The notes: generated from the sequence alone by a model not told the origin. Numbered from the stretch's first letter, positions 1 to 10,741 are shown. The stretch: DNA of 64,000 bases from Bacteroides rodentium JCM 16496 (GCF_000614125.1 NZ_BAKJ01000009.1:1-64000), one strand, 5' to 3'. A program made the numbers and translations.

Positions 1-44
1 AAAAAAGTTTTTTAGGGGGGGATGCGCTTTGGGCGATGGGATAA

Positions 45-203
45 TGCATTGCCACTGCAAAGCAAGTGCATGCTTTTTGCAGTGCTACTGCATTCAGCTT
101 TGCAGCGGCGCTGCATCACATATGCAGTGTCACTGCAGCATATATGCAGTAGCGCTGCAACACGTTTGCAGTCACACTGCAGCAGATGTGCAGCGGTGCT
201 GAC
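45..203. repeat. Array of phased TGCAG-N5-CTGCA palindromes (array 1)
   Basis: Seven 15-bp imperfect palindromes of the form TGCAG-N5-CTGCA start at 45, 78, 101, 123, 145, 167 and 189. The first lacks the G of the left arm and the last is degenerate at its right end. Start-to-start spacing is 33, 23, 22, 22, 22 and 22 bp. The arms are conserved, the five central bases vary and the spacers are unrelated, so selection or copying acts on the dyad and on its phase. It lies in the intergenic region upstream of the GH2 gene. The same palindrome recurs at 34854-35053. Function is unknown. Confidence 0.85.
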
Positions 204-240
204 CCGGTAGGTGTGTACGGGATTGTATCATGTTTCGTTA

Positions 241-264
241 AAAGGATATTATAAAGTATCCTTT
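241..264. other. Perfect 8-bp hairpin upstream of the GH2 gene
   Basis: AAAGGATA at 241-248 pairs perfectly with TATCCTTT at 257-264 across an 8-base loop. It lies about 50 bp upstream of the beta-mannosidase start, so it could be a 5'-leader stem-loop or an operator. No T-run follows, so it is not a typical terminator. Confidence 0.45.
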
Positions 265-313
265 GAATGTCGTATTTTTGTCTATCTGTAATTTAGAGTA
301 GTCAAAGAAAACT

Positions 314-2849
314 ATGAAACACACTCGTATGAAACTAAAAACAGCGGTGAAGAACCTTCATGAAGGCTGGAAATTCCGGCAGGCGAGACTGACCAATTGG
401 TATCCGGCTACAGTTCCGGGAGTAGTCCACACGGACTTGCTGCAGAACAAGATTATTGAAGACCCGTTTTTCCGGCTGAACGAACGGGGATTGCAATGGA
501 TTGACAAGGAAGACTGGTTTATGAAACTTGCTTTACTCTTGCTGCCGACATGATGCGGAAAGAGAATATGGAGCTTGTGTTCGAGGGGCTGGATACTTAC
601 GCTGACGTTTATTTGAATGATGAATGTATACTGAAAGCGGACAATATGTTTCGCCGCTGGTCTATCCCCGTCAGGCAGTACATCAGAGAGGAGAATAATA
701 TACTGAAGGTGTACTTCCATTCGCCGGTAAAGATAGACGTCCCCAAATGGGATGCACTTCCCTACCAGTATCCGGCATCCAATGACCAGTCTGAAAACGG
801 GGGCTTGTTCAACAAGAAGATAAGCATTTTTGCCCGTAAGGCGGGTTATCATTATGGCTGGGACTGGGGGCCGCGTCTGGTTACCTCCGGCATCTGGCGT
901 CCGGTGTATATCAGGGCTTGGAGCGATTCAAGAATCAACGATGTGTTTATCGAGCAGAAGGAAGTCGGTGCAGGCAGGGCCGTGATTGCCGGACATGTGG
1001 AGCTGGATGCCGATAAGGATATGGACGGAGTGCTGGTCACGATAACGGACGAGGCTACCGGAAGAGTGCTTGGCGAGCGGCAGGCGGATTTGAAGCGAGG
1101 CACCAATCGGGTGACCGTTGATTTCGTTCTTCACAAGCCGAAGCTGTGGTGGAGTAATGGACTGGGGGAGCCTTTTCTTTACCGTTTCCGTACGGACATC
1201 ATTGCAGGCGGGGAATTGCTGGACTCTAAAACCGAAAGGGTGGGCATACGCTCTTTGAAGGTGGTGCATCAGCCGGATAAGGACGGGCATACTTTCTATA
1301 TAGAGCTGAACGGGTGTCCGGTTTTTGCCAAAGGAGCCAATTACATCCCTTCGGATAACTTCCTGCCGCGCGTCACTCCCACGAATTATAAAAAGACGAT
1401 TCTCGATGCCGCCGGTGTAAACATGAATATGTTGCGTGTCTGGGGTGGAGGTATCTATGAGAACGATGTCTTCTATGATTTGTGTGATGAGTATGGAATC
1501 ATGATTTGGCAGGACTTCATGTTTGCCTGCAGCATGTATCCGGCAGAAGGCGCCCTGCTCGATAATATCCGCCAGGAGGCGGTGGACAATGTGAAACGTT
1601 TGCGCAATCATGCCTGCATTGCTTTGTGGTGTGGAAACAATGAATGCCAGGATGCCTGGCTGGGCTGGGGCTGGAAGCGCGAGATAGAACGGCAGAACAA
1701 GGAATATGCCGACAAGATTTGGGCACAGTACCGGCAGCAGTATCATGTCACCTTACCCGGGGTGGTCAGGGAGTATGCACCCGGAACCTTCTATTGGCCT
1801 TCTTCTCCTTTCGCATTCGAGGGAGAGATGTCCGGTACTACTGACGGGGACCGTCACTATTGGAGTGTCTGGCATGGTAAAGCACCCATTTCCGATTATG
1901 ACAGCGAGAAATCCCGCTTTTTCAGCGAGTACGGCTTTCAGTCTTTTCCAGAGTTCGAGTCCGTCAAGCGTTACGCTCCTTACCCCGAAGACTGGGATAT
2001 ACGTTCCGAGGTGATGATGTCCCATCAGCGTGGTGGCGACCATGCCAACGGGCTGATTGAGACTTATCTGTTGAATGAATATAAAAAGCCGCGTGATTTC
2101 CGGGCATTCCTTTATATGAATCATGTGTTGCAGGGAGATGCCATCAAGACGGCCATCGAGTCGCACCGCCGCCAGATGCCGTATAATATGGGGACACTTT
2201 TCTGGCAGCACAACGACTGTTGGCCCGTAGCTTCCTGGGCGAGCCGTGACTATTACGGACGCTGGAAGGCGCAGCACTATTATGTCCGCAAGGCCTATGA
2301 TGACATCCTGATTTCTCCGGTAGTGGAGGGGGATGATTTGAAAGTATATGCAGTGTCCGACCGCTTGGAGAATACTTCCGGCCGGCTGCAGCTCCAGGTC
2401 TGCCAGTTCGACGGAACCGTGGTTCGTCACTGGGACAAGTCTGTCGGCATCTCCGGCAATGACAGCCGTGTCTGTTTTTCCGCACCGCTTGCCAAGCTGC
2501 TGGAGGGGACGGACAGAGGAACGGTATATGTCCGCGTAGACTATACGGACAAATCGGGCAGGGTGTACCATAACAACTACTGTCTGGGCAAGCAGAAGGA
2601 TATGATTATCCGAAGGTGGATTTGCAGACCGAAGTCCATTCCATTGAAGGCGGATATGAAGTGATGGTATCGGCAGATAAGTTTGCCCGTGCCGTATGCT
2701 TGTCCGTTGCTGACAATGAAAGTGTGTATAGCGACAATTATTTTGATGTCCAGCCGAAGAGCAGCGTGCAGGTGCAGGTCAGGACACGATTGTCTGCCGA
2801 AGCGTTCAACGGTTCGTTGAGGCTGACTTGCCTGAACAATGAATTCTGA
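314..2849 (+). CDS. GH2 beta-mannosidase (two frameshifts in this assembly)
   Basis: Glycoside hydrolase family 2 beta-mannosidase, expected to release terminal beta-mannose from mannan or N-glycan fragments. Bridging two breaks gives about 845 residues, the normal family length. The jelly-roll and immunoglobulin-like domains come first, then the TIM barrel. The acid/base Glu of the WCGNNE motif is the codon at 1642-1644 and the nucleophile Glu of SEYG is at 1927-1929. Frame breaks lie near 517 (DW then VYE in the next frame) and near 2604 (before DYPKVDLQ). Each is explained by one lost base, probably a G. No signal peptide follows the first ATG, although many Bacteroides relatives have one, so the protein may be cytoplasmic or the start may lie elsewhere. 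Confidence 0.85.
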
Positions 2850-2865
2850 TAAGTTATGGAAAAAT

Positions 2866-2903
2866 AAAGCGGAGCAACCTATTGAAATGTCACTCCGCTT
2901 CTC
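2866..2903. terminator. Bidirectional terminator between convergent genes
   Basis: AAGCGGAG (2867-2874) pairs with CTCCGCTT (2893-2900). On the minus strand the stem is followed by a T-rich tract, so it should stop transcription of the lipoprotein gene. It sits between the converging GH2 and lipoprotein genes. Confidence 0.7.
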
Positions 2904-2936
2904 ATTGAGATGTTGAAAGATGTGTTTTCAGGAGAT

Positions 2937-3641
2937 TTAGTTGTTTCCTTTTTTAATGTCTATGGTCATGAACCGTTCACCGTCATATAGACTTTTTACA
3001 CGGATGTTCAGCCCTTTTTTCTCTTTCAGCTGTTCCGCTATATTGTCCAGCTTGAAGGAGGCCAGTCCGGTGCCCAGCGTGAGCTGGCTGTCATTGTAGG
3101 CATTGTGGCGGAATTCGAGATTGACGTAATCCGGTTTGTCGTTTTCGCCGGTGGATGCTTCATTGATGACCAGGTTCAGCATGTGCTTCTTATCTTCGTT
3201 GTTGCTGTGGTAGAATTGATATTTGATGTTCAGATACTCGCCCGTAATCCATAAATCCGTGGCGTTGATGTTGTCGTCTCCGATACTGTCCGCCTTTTCG
3301 GCAGGCATGGAGTAGATGTCTTTGGTCAGAATGTTTTCGATGTGCTTTATTTGGGCATTGTATTCGTAGCCTGGAAGTTTCTCTTCCAGTTCGCGGAAGT
3401 AGATGAAAGCTCTCTGGCCGTCTATTACGGCATAGTCGTGAACATAGGTTGTGTCACTGGGATATAGTTTACTGCCTTCGTCCAGTGAGAAATAGTAGTC
3501 TTTTCCTTCGATGACCTTTACCGTACCTACGGCGAACAAAGTGTCATATTTGTCATCCCAATCGTCCAGGCATGATTGCAATACAATGGCAGTCAGGAAT
3601 AAAAGCATGAATGCTGCCAATGTCATTCTCAGTTTCTTCAT
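2937..3641 (-). CDS. NigD-like lipoprotein
   Basis: Predicted lipoprotein of 234 residues. A short basic N-terminus and hydrophobic segment end in the lipobox LQSC with Cys24, followed by an acidic DDWDD stretch. That pattern is common in surface or periplasmic lipoproteins of Bacteroides. The overall layout (small OB-like N-terminal part, then a beta-rich C-terminal domain) resembles the NigD-like family, named for a gene in a Bacteroides bacteriocin-like locus but widespread and of unknown function. It is a single-gene unit converging on the GH2 gene. The family assignment is by recollection of sequence pattern and is less certain than the lipoprotein call. Confidence 0.65.
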   Translation of the reverse strand: MKKLRMTLAAFMLLFLTAIVLQSCLDDWDDKYDTLFAVGTVKVIEGKDYYFSLDEGSKLYPSDTTYVHDYAVIDGQRAFIYFRELEEKLPGYEYNAQIKHIENILTKDIYSMPAEKADSIGDDNINATDLWITGEYLNIKYQFYHSNNEDKKHMLNLVINEASTGENDKPDYVNLEFRHNAYNDSQLTLGTGLASFKLDNIAEQLKEKKGLNIRVKSLYDGERFMTIDIKKGNN

Positions 3642-3772
3642 AAGTGGTAGGTTTTAGCTCTTTTTCTGTTTAAAACTTATTTTTGTATTCAGGAAATGCG
3701 GTGAAAAGCTAAATACTGCGTAGTATACTGTTAAAGAAATGAAAGTATGATTTTCTTCTCTGCCTGATGCAG

Positions 3773-3780
3773 TATTTTTG
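3773..3780 (+). promoter_or_regulatory. Promoter -7 box of the ECF sigma gene
   Basis: TATTTTTG fits the Bacteroidetes -7 consensus TAnnTTTG, 43 bp before the sigma factor ATG. A TTTTC tract lies about 19 bp upstream at the expected -33 position. Confidence 0.6.
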
Positions 3781-3822
3781 CGCCGGTTGCATTTATAAGG
3801 TAAACACGTGTTAAAAGAGAGA

Positions 3823-4371
3823 ATGGAAGAACAGGAATTGGCAGAACGCTGTAGGCAAGGAGACAATCTTGCCCGCAAAGAACTGTATGAGCGCTATGCG
3901 GGACGCATGCTCAGCGTATGCCTCCGTTATGCAGGTGACCGGGAGACTGCCCAAGACCTGATGCATGACGGTTTTCTGAAGCTTTTTGATTCTTTCGATA
4001 AGTTCACTTGGCGGGGAGAGGGTTCTCTGCGGGCATGGATGGAACGCGTAATGGTGAATACGGTATTGCAGTATTTGCGGAAAAATGATGTGATGAATCA
4101 GTCATCGGCCTTGGAGAATGCACCCGAAGCTTATGAGGAACCGGAAGGTTCGTCAATAGATGTCATTCCTCAAAAGGTACTGATGCAGTTTATCAGTGAA
4201 TTGCCTGCCGGCTATCGTACCGTATTCAACTTATATATTTTTGAAGAGAAATCCCATAAGGAGATTGCTCGACTATTGGGAATTAATGAAAAATCCTCTG
4301 CCTCGCAGTTGACGCGTGCTAAAGCGACTTTAGCGGCAAAAGTACGTGAGTGGATGAAAAGAAATGATTAA
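3823..4371 (+). CDS. ECF-type RNA polymerase sigma factor
   Basis: Sigma-70 family factor of the extracytoplasmic-function type, about 182 residues. Region 2 is seen in LCLRYAGDRETAQDLMHDGFLKLF-like residues near 30-55. The region 4 helix-turn-helix lies in FNLYIFEEKSHKEIARLLGI near the C-terminus, and only regions 2 and 4 are present. I chose ATG 3823 (MEEQELAERCRQGD); a GTG at 3808 would add five residues. The stop codon abuts the ATG of the next gene, a membrane-anchored barrel protein, so the two are co-transcribed and probably functionally linked. Confidence 0.88.
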   Translation: MEEQELAERCRQGDNLARKELYERYAGRMLSVCLRYAGDRETAQDLMHDGFLKLFDSFDKFTWRGEGSLRAWMERVMVNTVLQYLRKNDVMNQSSALENAPEAYEEPEGSSIDVIPQKVLMQFISELPAGYRTVFNLYIFEEKSHKEIARLLGINEKSSASQLTRAKATLAAKVREWMKRND

Positions 4372-5700
4372 ATGAAGGAACGTATGGAAGATGAATTGTG
4401 GTTGAAAAAGATAAAGGACAAGCTGGAAGACTATTCCGAACCGCTGCCGGTTGCCGGATGGGAGCGGTTGGAAAAGGAATTGTCCGTTTCCGGAGCTCCG
4501 ATAACCGGATCGCATAGGATGATACCTTTCCGTCGCTGGGCGGTGGCCGCGGCAGCTGTGTTGCTGGTGGCGGTATCGTCCGTCAGTCTGTGGCTGTTGC
4601 AGAGTCCGGTAGGGCATGAAATGCGGCATACGTCAGTGCCCGCTTTGGCTGTGGCTCCGGACGTCTTGCCGGAACAGACGGTACCTGCCGTACGGGCTAA
4701 TTCCATAGAGCCTGCTTATCGGGCACATGGAAATGCATCGGCACCCAATAGGGAGGCAAGTCACCCTTTGGTTGCACAACATATCAGAATATCGCTTGGC
4801 GATGAACAGCAGGAGGAAATGTTGCCGGTTGAAACAGCAGATGAGGCTGTCGGTATTGGGCAGCAGGCAGAAGAACCGGTAGTGGAAGATACGGACCATG
4901 AAACTGCAATGCAGACAGAGGAACCGGAGAGAACAAGGGAAAACCGCTATCGTCCGTCAGGCCGGGACAAACTGCATCTTCCGGAAAAAAACAGTTCTGG
5001 CAGGGATGCTAAAGGATGGGCGGTTGGCTTGTCCGTAGGAAATACTGGAGGTTTTTCATTGGCGAATGAAGGGGAAGCGAATGTGATGTCGGGCTACATG
5101 CCCGGAAGTCCTATTTATGGCGGTAACGTAGATTTATCCTCTACGGCCAATGGCATTGTTACTATTCCCGACGGGCAGGAACTGGTTTTTAAGGATGGTA
5201 TGCCCTATCTGCAAAGACGCGAAAAGGAAATTGCGGATATAGACCACAAACAACCGCTCAGTTTCGGTGTTTCGGTGCGGAAAAACTTGGCGAAGGGCTT
5301 CTCTGTGGAAAGCGGGCTGACGTATACCTATCTTGCTTCTGACGTAAGGTATGAGGGCAGCTCGGAAAAGATAAGCCAGAAGCTGCATTATATTGGCATT
5401 CCGGTACGGGCCAACTGGAACTTTGTGGATACAAAGAACTTTACGATGTATGTTTCGGCGGGGGGTGCCATTGAAAAATGTGTGTATGGCAAGATTGGTA
5501 CTGAGAGTGAGACTGTGAAACCGGTACAGCTTTCTGTCATGGGTGCTGTCGGTGCCCAGTATAACATAAGCAATAGGGTGGGTCTGTATGTGGAACCGGG
5601 AGTATCTTATTTCTTTGATGACGGTTCGTCGATACAGACTATACGCAAGGAGAACCCGTGTAACTTTACGTTGCAGGCCGGCATACGTCTTACTTATTGA
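4372..5700 (+). CDS. Membrane-anchored protein with C-terminal outer-membrane beta-barrel domain, sigma-factor partner
   Basis: 442 residues in three parts. The first is a charged N-terminal cytoplasmic stretch (about 1-50) ending in a single hydrophobic helix (about 53-76). A long low-complexity acidic/polar linker runs to about 200. The C-terminal part (about 215-442) has alternating aromatic and glycine-rich strands, PGVSYFF near the end and a final aromatic TY, as in the small outer-membrane barrel (OmpA/PorT-like) families. It starts directly after the ECF sigma stop codon. By position the N-terminal part may act as an anti-sigma region and the barrel as a sensor; this is inference. A single protein combining an inner-membrane helix with a barrel domain is unusual. 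Confidence 0.75.
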   Translation: MKERMEDELWLKKIKDKLEDYSEPLPVAGWERLEKELSVSGAPITGSHRMIPFRRWAVAAAAVLLVAVSSVSLWLLQSPVGHEMRHTSVPALAVAPDVLPEQTVPAVRANSIEPAYRAHGNASAPNREASHPLVAQHIRISLGDEQQEEMLPVETADEAVGIGQQAEEPVVEDTDHETAMQTEEPERTRENRYRPSGRDKLHLPEKNSSGRDAKGWAVGLSVGNTGGFSLANEGEANVMSGYMPGSPIYGGNVDLSSTANGIVTIPDGQELVFKDGMPYLQRREKEIADIDHKQPLSFGVSVRKNLAKGFSVESGLTYTYLASDVRYEGSSEKISQKLHYIGIPVRANWNFVDTKNFTMYVSAGGAIEKCVYGKIGTESETVKPVQLSVMGAVGAQYNISNRVGLYVEPGVSYFFDDGSSIQTIRKENPCNFTLQAGIRLTY

Positions 5701-5764
5701 TGGCAGGACAGACATGTTTTTGTCCACTTTCTTGTAGATTCAGAATTTTCTTAATAACTTTCGA

Positions 5765-5805
5765 CCGTGTTTCTTCGTTGTTGGATGAAGGGACACGGTT
5801 TTTTA
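5765..5805 (+). terminator. Rho-independent terminator after the barrel gene
   Basis: CCGTGT at 5765-5770 pairs with ACACGG at 5793-5798. An inner CTTC/GAAG pair lengthens the stem, and six T residues follow immediately. Confidence 0.8.
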
Positions 5806-5876
5806 TTGATTGAGAAGAAAGAAAGTTGGTCGGGACGTGCCCGGCAATATAACAAACACGTAGTAAAATAGACAAA

Positions 5877-8338
5877 ATGAAGATTAAAAAGAAAGTAGCC
5901 TTAAGCGGGCTATTGCTTTGTTGTGCAATCACGGCAAAAGCACAGGTGTGTATTACTCCCCAGGCAGAGCAGCGTGCCAGGGAGTTGGTTTCTCAAATGA
6001 CGCTGGAAGAAAAAATCGATTACATTTCCGGTCCCAAATCTTTTTATATCCGGGCTGTACCCCGGCTTGGCATACCCGAAATCAGGATGGCCGATGGTCC
6101 GCAAGGCATACGTAACAATACTCAAAGTACCTTGTATCCTTGTGGCATCTTGTCGGCTTCAACATGGAACCGTAAGTTGGCTAGAGAACTGGGACATGGT
6201 TTGGCCCGGGATGCAAAGGCCCGTGGGGTAAGTATTCTGTTGGGGCCCGGAGTCAATATCTACCGTTCTCCTCTATGCGGGCGAAACTATGAGTATTTTG
6301 GTGAAGACCCTTATCTGACGGGCGAAACTGCTAAAGAATATATCTTGGGAGTGCAGGAAGAGGGAGTTATGGCTACGGTGAAGCATTTTGCAGCCAATAA
6401 CCAGGAGTGGAGCAGGCATCATGCCAGTTCAGATGTGGATGAACGCACGTTGCAGGAAATTTATTTTCCCGCGTTCCGAAAAGCTGTGCAGGAAGCAGGA
6501 GTAGGGGCGGTCATGGATAGCTATAATCCGCTGAACGGGGTACATGCCACCGAAAACAGCTGGCTGAACATTGATGTACTGCGCAAGCAGTGGGGATTTA
6601 AAGGTATCCTGATGTCTGACTGGACATCTGTATATTCCGGTGTGGGAGCCGCTAATGGAGGGTTGGATTTGGAAATGCCCGTCGGTAAATTCATGACCAG
6701 GGAAATTCTTATTCCGGCATTAGAGAATGGTATCGTGAAGGAAGAGACCATTGACGCCAAAGTCCGGCATATACTCCAGACATTGATTGCTTTTGGAGCA
6801 CTTGATACTCCGAGAGAAGATAAATCTATCGATAAAGATAATGCACAGTCTAAGGAAATTGCACTTGACTTGGCGAGAGAAGGAGTAGTCTTATTGAAAA
6901 ATGATAACGGTACGTTGCCTTACCGGAACGGTAGAACATTGGTAATCGGGCCTAATGCCGATATTATTCCCACAGGAGGAGGAAGCGGATTTGTCACCCC
7001 TTATTCGGTAGTGTCACTCTATGACGGCATGGTTCAGTTGAAGGGCGGCAGACAGATAGAGCTGTTGTCTGACAGCATTCTTTATAAGGATATGTCCCAA
7101 CAGATCTATACGGATGACAGTTTTACGCAAAACGGTTTTAAGAGCGAATATTATAATACTCGTAATCTTACCGGAGAACTCTTTCAAGCTGCCATAGAGC
7201 CTGCCATAGACTATGCCTGGAAATACGGTGCACCGTTCGACGGCATGCCGATAGATCAGTTTTCTGCCCGTTGGACGGGAGTTTACAAGGCTGACAAGGA
7301 TGGAACTGTCAAGTTCCAGCTGGCTGGCGATGACGGATACCGTCTGTTTGTAAACGATAAGCTGATTACCGGAGATTGGGGGAACCATTCATTCAGTACC
7401 CGCAGTGCATTTATGCAGGTCAGTGCAGGGAGATATACCGGCTGCGTATTGAATATTTTGATAATGTGGGTGAGGCGACTGTCAGTTTCCAGGCAGGAAT
7501 GATGGATGAGGAGCGTTTGGCCTCTTCACTGAAGCATGCCAGGAATGTTATTGTATGTGCCGGGTTCAACAGCAGTACGGAAGGTGAAGGGTTCGACCGT
7601 CCGTTTGCATTGTCATACGGGCAGGAATATCTCATTAATAAAGTGGCTTCATTTCATGATAATGTGGCTGTAGTAGTGAATGCCGGAGGTGGAATAGATT
7701 TCTGCAATTGGGGGCAGAATGTACAAGCTATTTTGATGGCATGGTATCCGGGGCAGGAGGGTGGAAAGGCCCTTGCCGAAATCATTACGGGCAAGCTTTC
7801 GCCAAGTGGCAAACTACCAGTCTGCATCGAGGAGAAATGGGAAGATAATCCGGTATATGGTAATTATTATGACAATCGCAATGTACCTCATAAACGGGTG
7901 CAGTATGCCGAAGGTGTTTTCGTAGGTTATAGGGGATATGACCGGAACGGAAAGCAGCCGCTCTATCCTTTCGGGTATGGACTGTCATACAGTAGTTTTG
8001 AATACAGTAATCTGAGTGTTGAGAAGACGGGTGGAAACCGGGTTACGGTAAGCTTTGACATCAAGAATACCGGAAAGATGGATGCTGCGGAAGCGGCTCA
8101 GGTATATGTGCGGGATGTGGAATGTTCTGTTCCGCGTCCATTGAAGGAGTTGAAAGGCTACGATAAGGTTTACTTGAAGAGGGGTGAAACCAAGCGCGTC
8201 CGGATATTGCTGGATGAGGAAGCCTTTGCCTACTATGATGTGGAATCACATCGGTTTGTAGTGGAAAAGGGGGCTTTTGAGATTCTGGCAGGTCCTTCTT
8301 CAGCTGATTTACCATTGAAGGCAACTGTTGTTTTATGA
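5877..8338 (+). CDS. GH3 beta-glucosidase with inserted PA14-like domain (frameshifted in this assembly)
   Basis: Secreted family 3 glycoside hydrolase, about 820 residues after repair. A signal peptide ends near AKAQ (residue 23). The (beta/alpha)8 domain follows, with KHFAANNQE and the nucleophile Asp248 in MSDWTS. A PA14-like insertion (FKSEYYNTRNL to about FVNDKLITGDWG) splits the C-terminal alpha/beta sandwich; such insertions sit near the active site and affect substrate range. A fibronectin III-like domain closes the protein. The frame breaks at 7428-7430 in a G run (SAGR, then EIYRLRIEYFDN in the next frame), consistent with one lost G. The gene lies 30 bp upstream of a second GH3 gene, probably in one operon. 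Likely substrates are beta-glucosides, but the exact linkage cannot be read from sequence. Confidence 0.88.
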
Positions 8339-8368
8339 TAAAATAAATATCAAAACAAGAATGGCAGT

Positions 8369-10572
8369 ATGAAAAAGATAATAATACTGATGGTTTGTCT
8401 GTGGGGACTTGGTAACACCTTTACCTCGGCACAAACTACGGAGAAGGAGAAATTCATCTCAGGCTTGATGAAGCAGATGACGCTGGACGAAAAGATAGGC
8501 CAGCTTGCACAATGCACCTACCGGGGGAATTTTACCGGACCCGACGGTGGAAATATTCCTAAAGAAGAGTATGTCCGGCAAGGCAGAATAGGCTCTATGC
8601 TGAATGTGATAGGAGTAAAGGATATACGCCGTTATCAAGAGCTTGCTTTGCAATCGCGTTTGCGTATTCCTTTAATTTTCGGACTGGATGTTATCCACGG
8701 CTATCGTACCGGATTTCCGCTTCCGCTTGCCGAAGCTGCAAGTTTCGATTTGGCCATGATTGAGGAAGCTGCACGCTACAATGCTTTGGAAAGTGCCGCC
8801 GATGGTTTGAACTGGGTTTTTGCCCCGATGGTGGATATTTCGTGGGACGCACGTTGGGGACGCGTCATGGAAGGGGCCGGTGAGGACCCTTATTATGGTT
8901 CGCGGGTAGCGGAGGCGCGTGTCAGAGGCTTGCAAGGAGACGATTTGGCGGACACGACGACTGTCATGGCATGTATGAAACATTTTGCCGGATATGGTGC
9001 ACCGATAGCAGGAAAGGAATATAATAGTGTGGATATGTCAATGGGCCACTTTGCCAATTTTTATATGCCTCCCTATAAGGCGGCCATAGAGGCGGGAGCA
9101 GCTACCGTGATGAGTGCTTTCAATGATTTTAATAATATTCCTTGTACTGCCAATGATTTCTTGCTCAACCGGCTATTGAGAGAGCAGTGGGGATTTAAGG
9201 GATTTGTTGTGTCCGATTATAATTCGGTAGAGGAATTGGTGAACCACCGTTATGCTGCTGACAAGAAAGATGCCGCAGCCAAAGCGTTGAATGCTGGTCT
9301 GGACATGGAGATGGTAAGTACCTGCTACTTGACTTATCTGAAGGAGCTTGTTCAAGAAGGGAAAGTAAAGGAGAGTGTGCTTGATGATGCAGTACGGCGT
9401 ATATTGGAGAAGAAATATGAGTTGGGATTGTTTGAGGACCCTTTTCGCTACTGTAATCCGGAAAGAGCGGCCAGAATACTCAATGCGCCCGAAGTCCGCA
9501 ATGCTTCGCTCCGCATGGCCGAGCGTTCCGTTGTATTGCTGGAGAATAGGGAATCTGTGCTTCCGTTGACGGCACAGACGAGGAAGATAGCTTGATAGGA
9601 GGACTCTCAAAATCCCAGTACGATATGGCAGGCGCTTGGGCCGCCACTACGGACCGGAGCAAAGTGGTGACCTTGTATGATGCACTGGTCCGGAAAGGAC
9701 TGGAGGTGAACTATGCTGAAGGCTATGATATGAAGAGCAATCTGTTGACCGGATTGCAGGAAGCATTGCAGGCTGCTGAGGCTTCGGATGTCATTGTTGT
9801 GGCGGTAGGCGAGAGATTCGGTCAGAGTGGCGAGAAGGCTTCCAAAGTGAATATAGCCATACCAGAGGGTCAGCAGAAGCTGGTATCGGAACTGGCAAAG
9901 ACTGGAAAGCCTGTCATTGCTCTTGTCATGTGTGGGCGTCCGGTAATCTTCAATGAGATAAGGGAACATGCTGATGCGGTGCTGTGTACTTGGTGGCTGG
10001 GAAGTGAGGCCGGCAATGCCATATGCAATGTGTTGTGGGGAGAGTATAATCCTTCGGCTAAATTGCCCATGACATTTCCTGCACACGTAGGACAGATTCC
10101 CATTTATTATCAGAATAAGAGTACCGGCCGTCCTACCGCATTGCAACAGACTTATAAGGCATCCTATATCGATGCTTCCACTGAGCCTGCCTATCCTTTC
10201 GGATATGGGCTTTCGTACACGGATTTTGGATATTCTGATTTGAATTTGTTGCCGGGCAAGGCTGCAGGCGTCCATACGGAGGTGTCGGTAAAAGTGACTA
10301 ATACCGGTAAGTGTGCAGGAGAGGAAGTAGTCCAGTTATATGTGCAGGATAAGGTAGCCTCTGTTACGCGTCCGATAAAGGAATTGAAGGGCTTCAGGAA
10401 AATTCATCTGAATGCGGGTGAAAGCAAAACTGTAGTTTTTCAGATAACTGACGATGCACTGGGATTCTATGACAATGAGATGAATCATACTGTAGAACCT
10501 GGTGATTTTGTCTTTATGGTGGGTGGCAGTAGTGATGATGTACAGCAGATTACCTATAACTTGAAAAAATAG
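8369..10572 (+). CDS. bglX: Periplasmic GH3 beta-glucosidase, BglX type (frameshifted in this assembly)
   Basis: Family 3 beta-glucosidase of the BglX type, about 734 residues after repair, without a PA14 insertion. The signal peptide ends near TSAQ. Characteristic motifs are GLDVIHGYRTGFPLPL, GEDPYYGS and the nucleophile Asp283 in VSDYNS. The C-terminal fibronectin III-like domain contains the RPIKELKGF motif. The frame breaks near 9592: KIA is followed by a stop, while LIGGLSKSQ continues in the next frame. One lost T explains it. It is the second gene of a GH3 pair and probably removes terminal glucose from oligosaccharides in the periplasm. Confidence 0.9.
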
Positions 10573-10591
10573 GATTCTTGTCCTATCAATG

Positions 10592-10736
10592 AAAAGCGAG
10601 AGGATGTGTCGAAACTGGGTTCACCACAGATTACACGGATTTGCACAGATAAGCATCTTTGATTATCAGTAGATTAAGCTTATTCTGTGTTAATCCGTGT
10701 AATCTGTGGTGAATTTTGACACATCCCTTTGCTTTT
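10592..10736. repeat. MITE-like inverted-repeat element, copy A
   Basis: A 145-bp element. The outer arms are AGGATGTGTC at 10601-10610 and GACACATCCC at 10718-10727, extended imperfectly to AAAAGC/GCTTTT. Inside them a perfect 22-bp inverted repeat lies at 10620-10641 and 10692-10713, starting TTCACCACAGATT. The asymmetric centre is shared with the copy at 55355-55482 in the opposite orientation, so this is a dispersed family and not only a hairpin. It fills the gap between convergent bglX and pflA and could also act as a bidirectional terminator. Confidence 0.8.
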
Positions 10737-10741
10737 CTGTT

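Noticed and set aside
22..210. 62-residue ORF through array 1
   Set aside because: Composition is entirely dictated by the TGCAG repeats; no start signal or homology.
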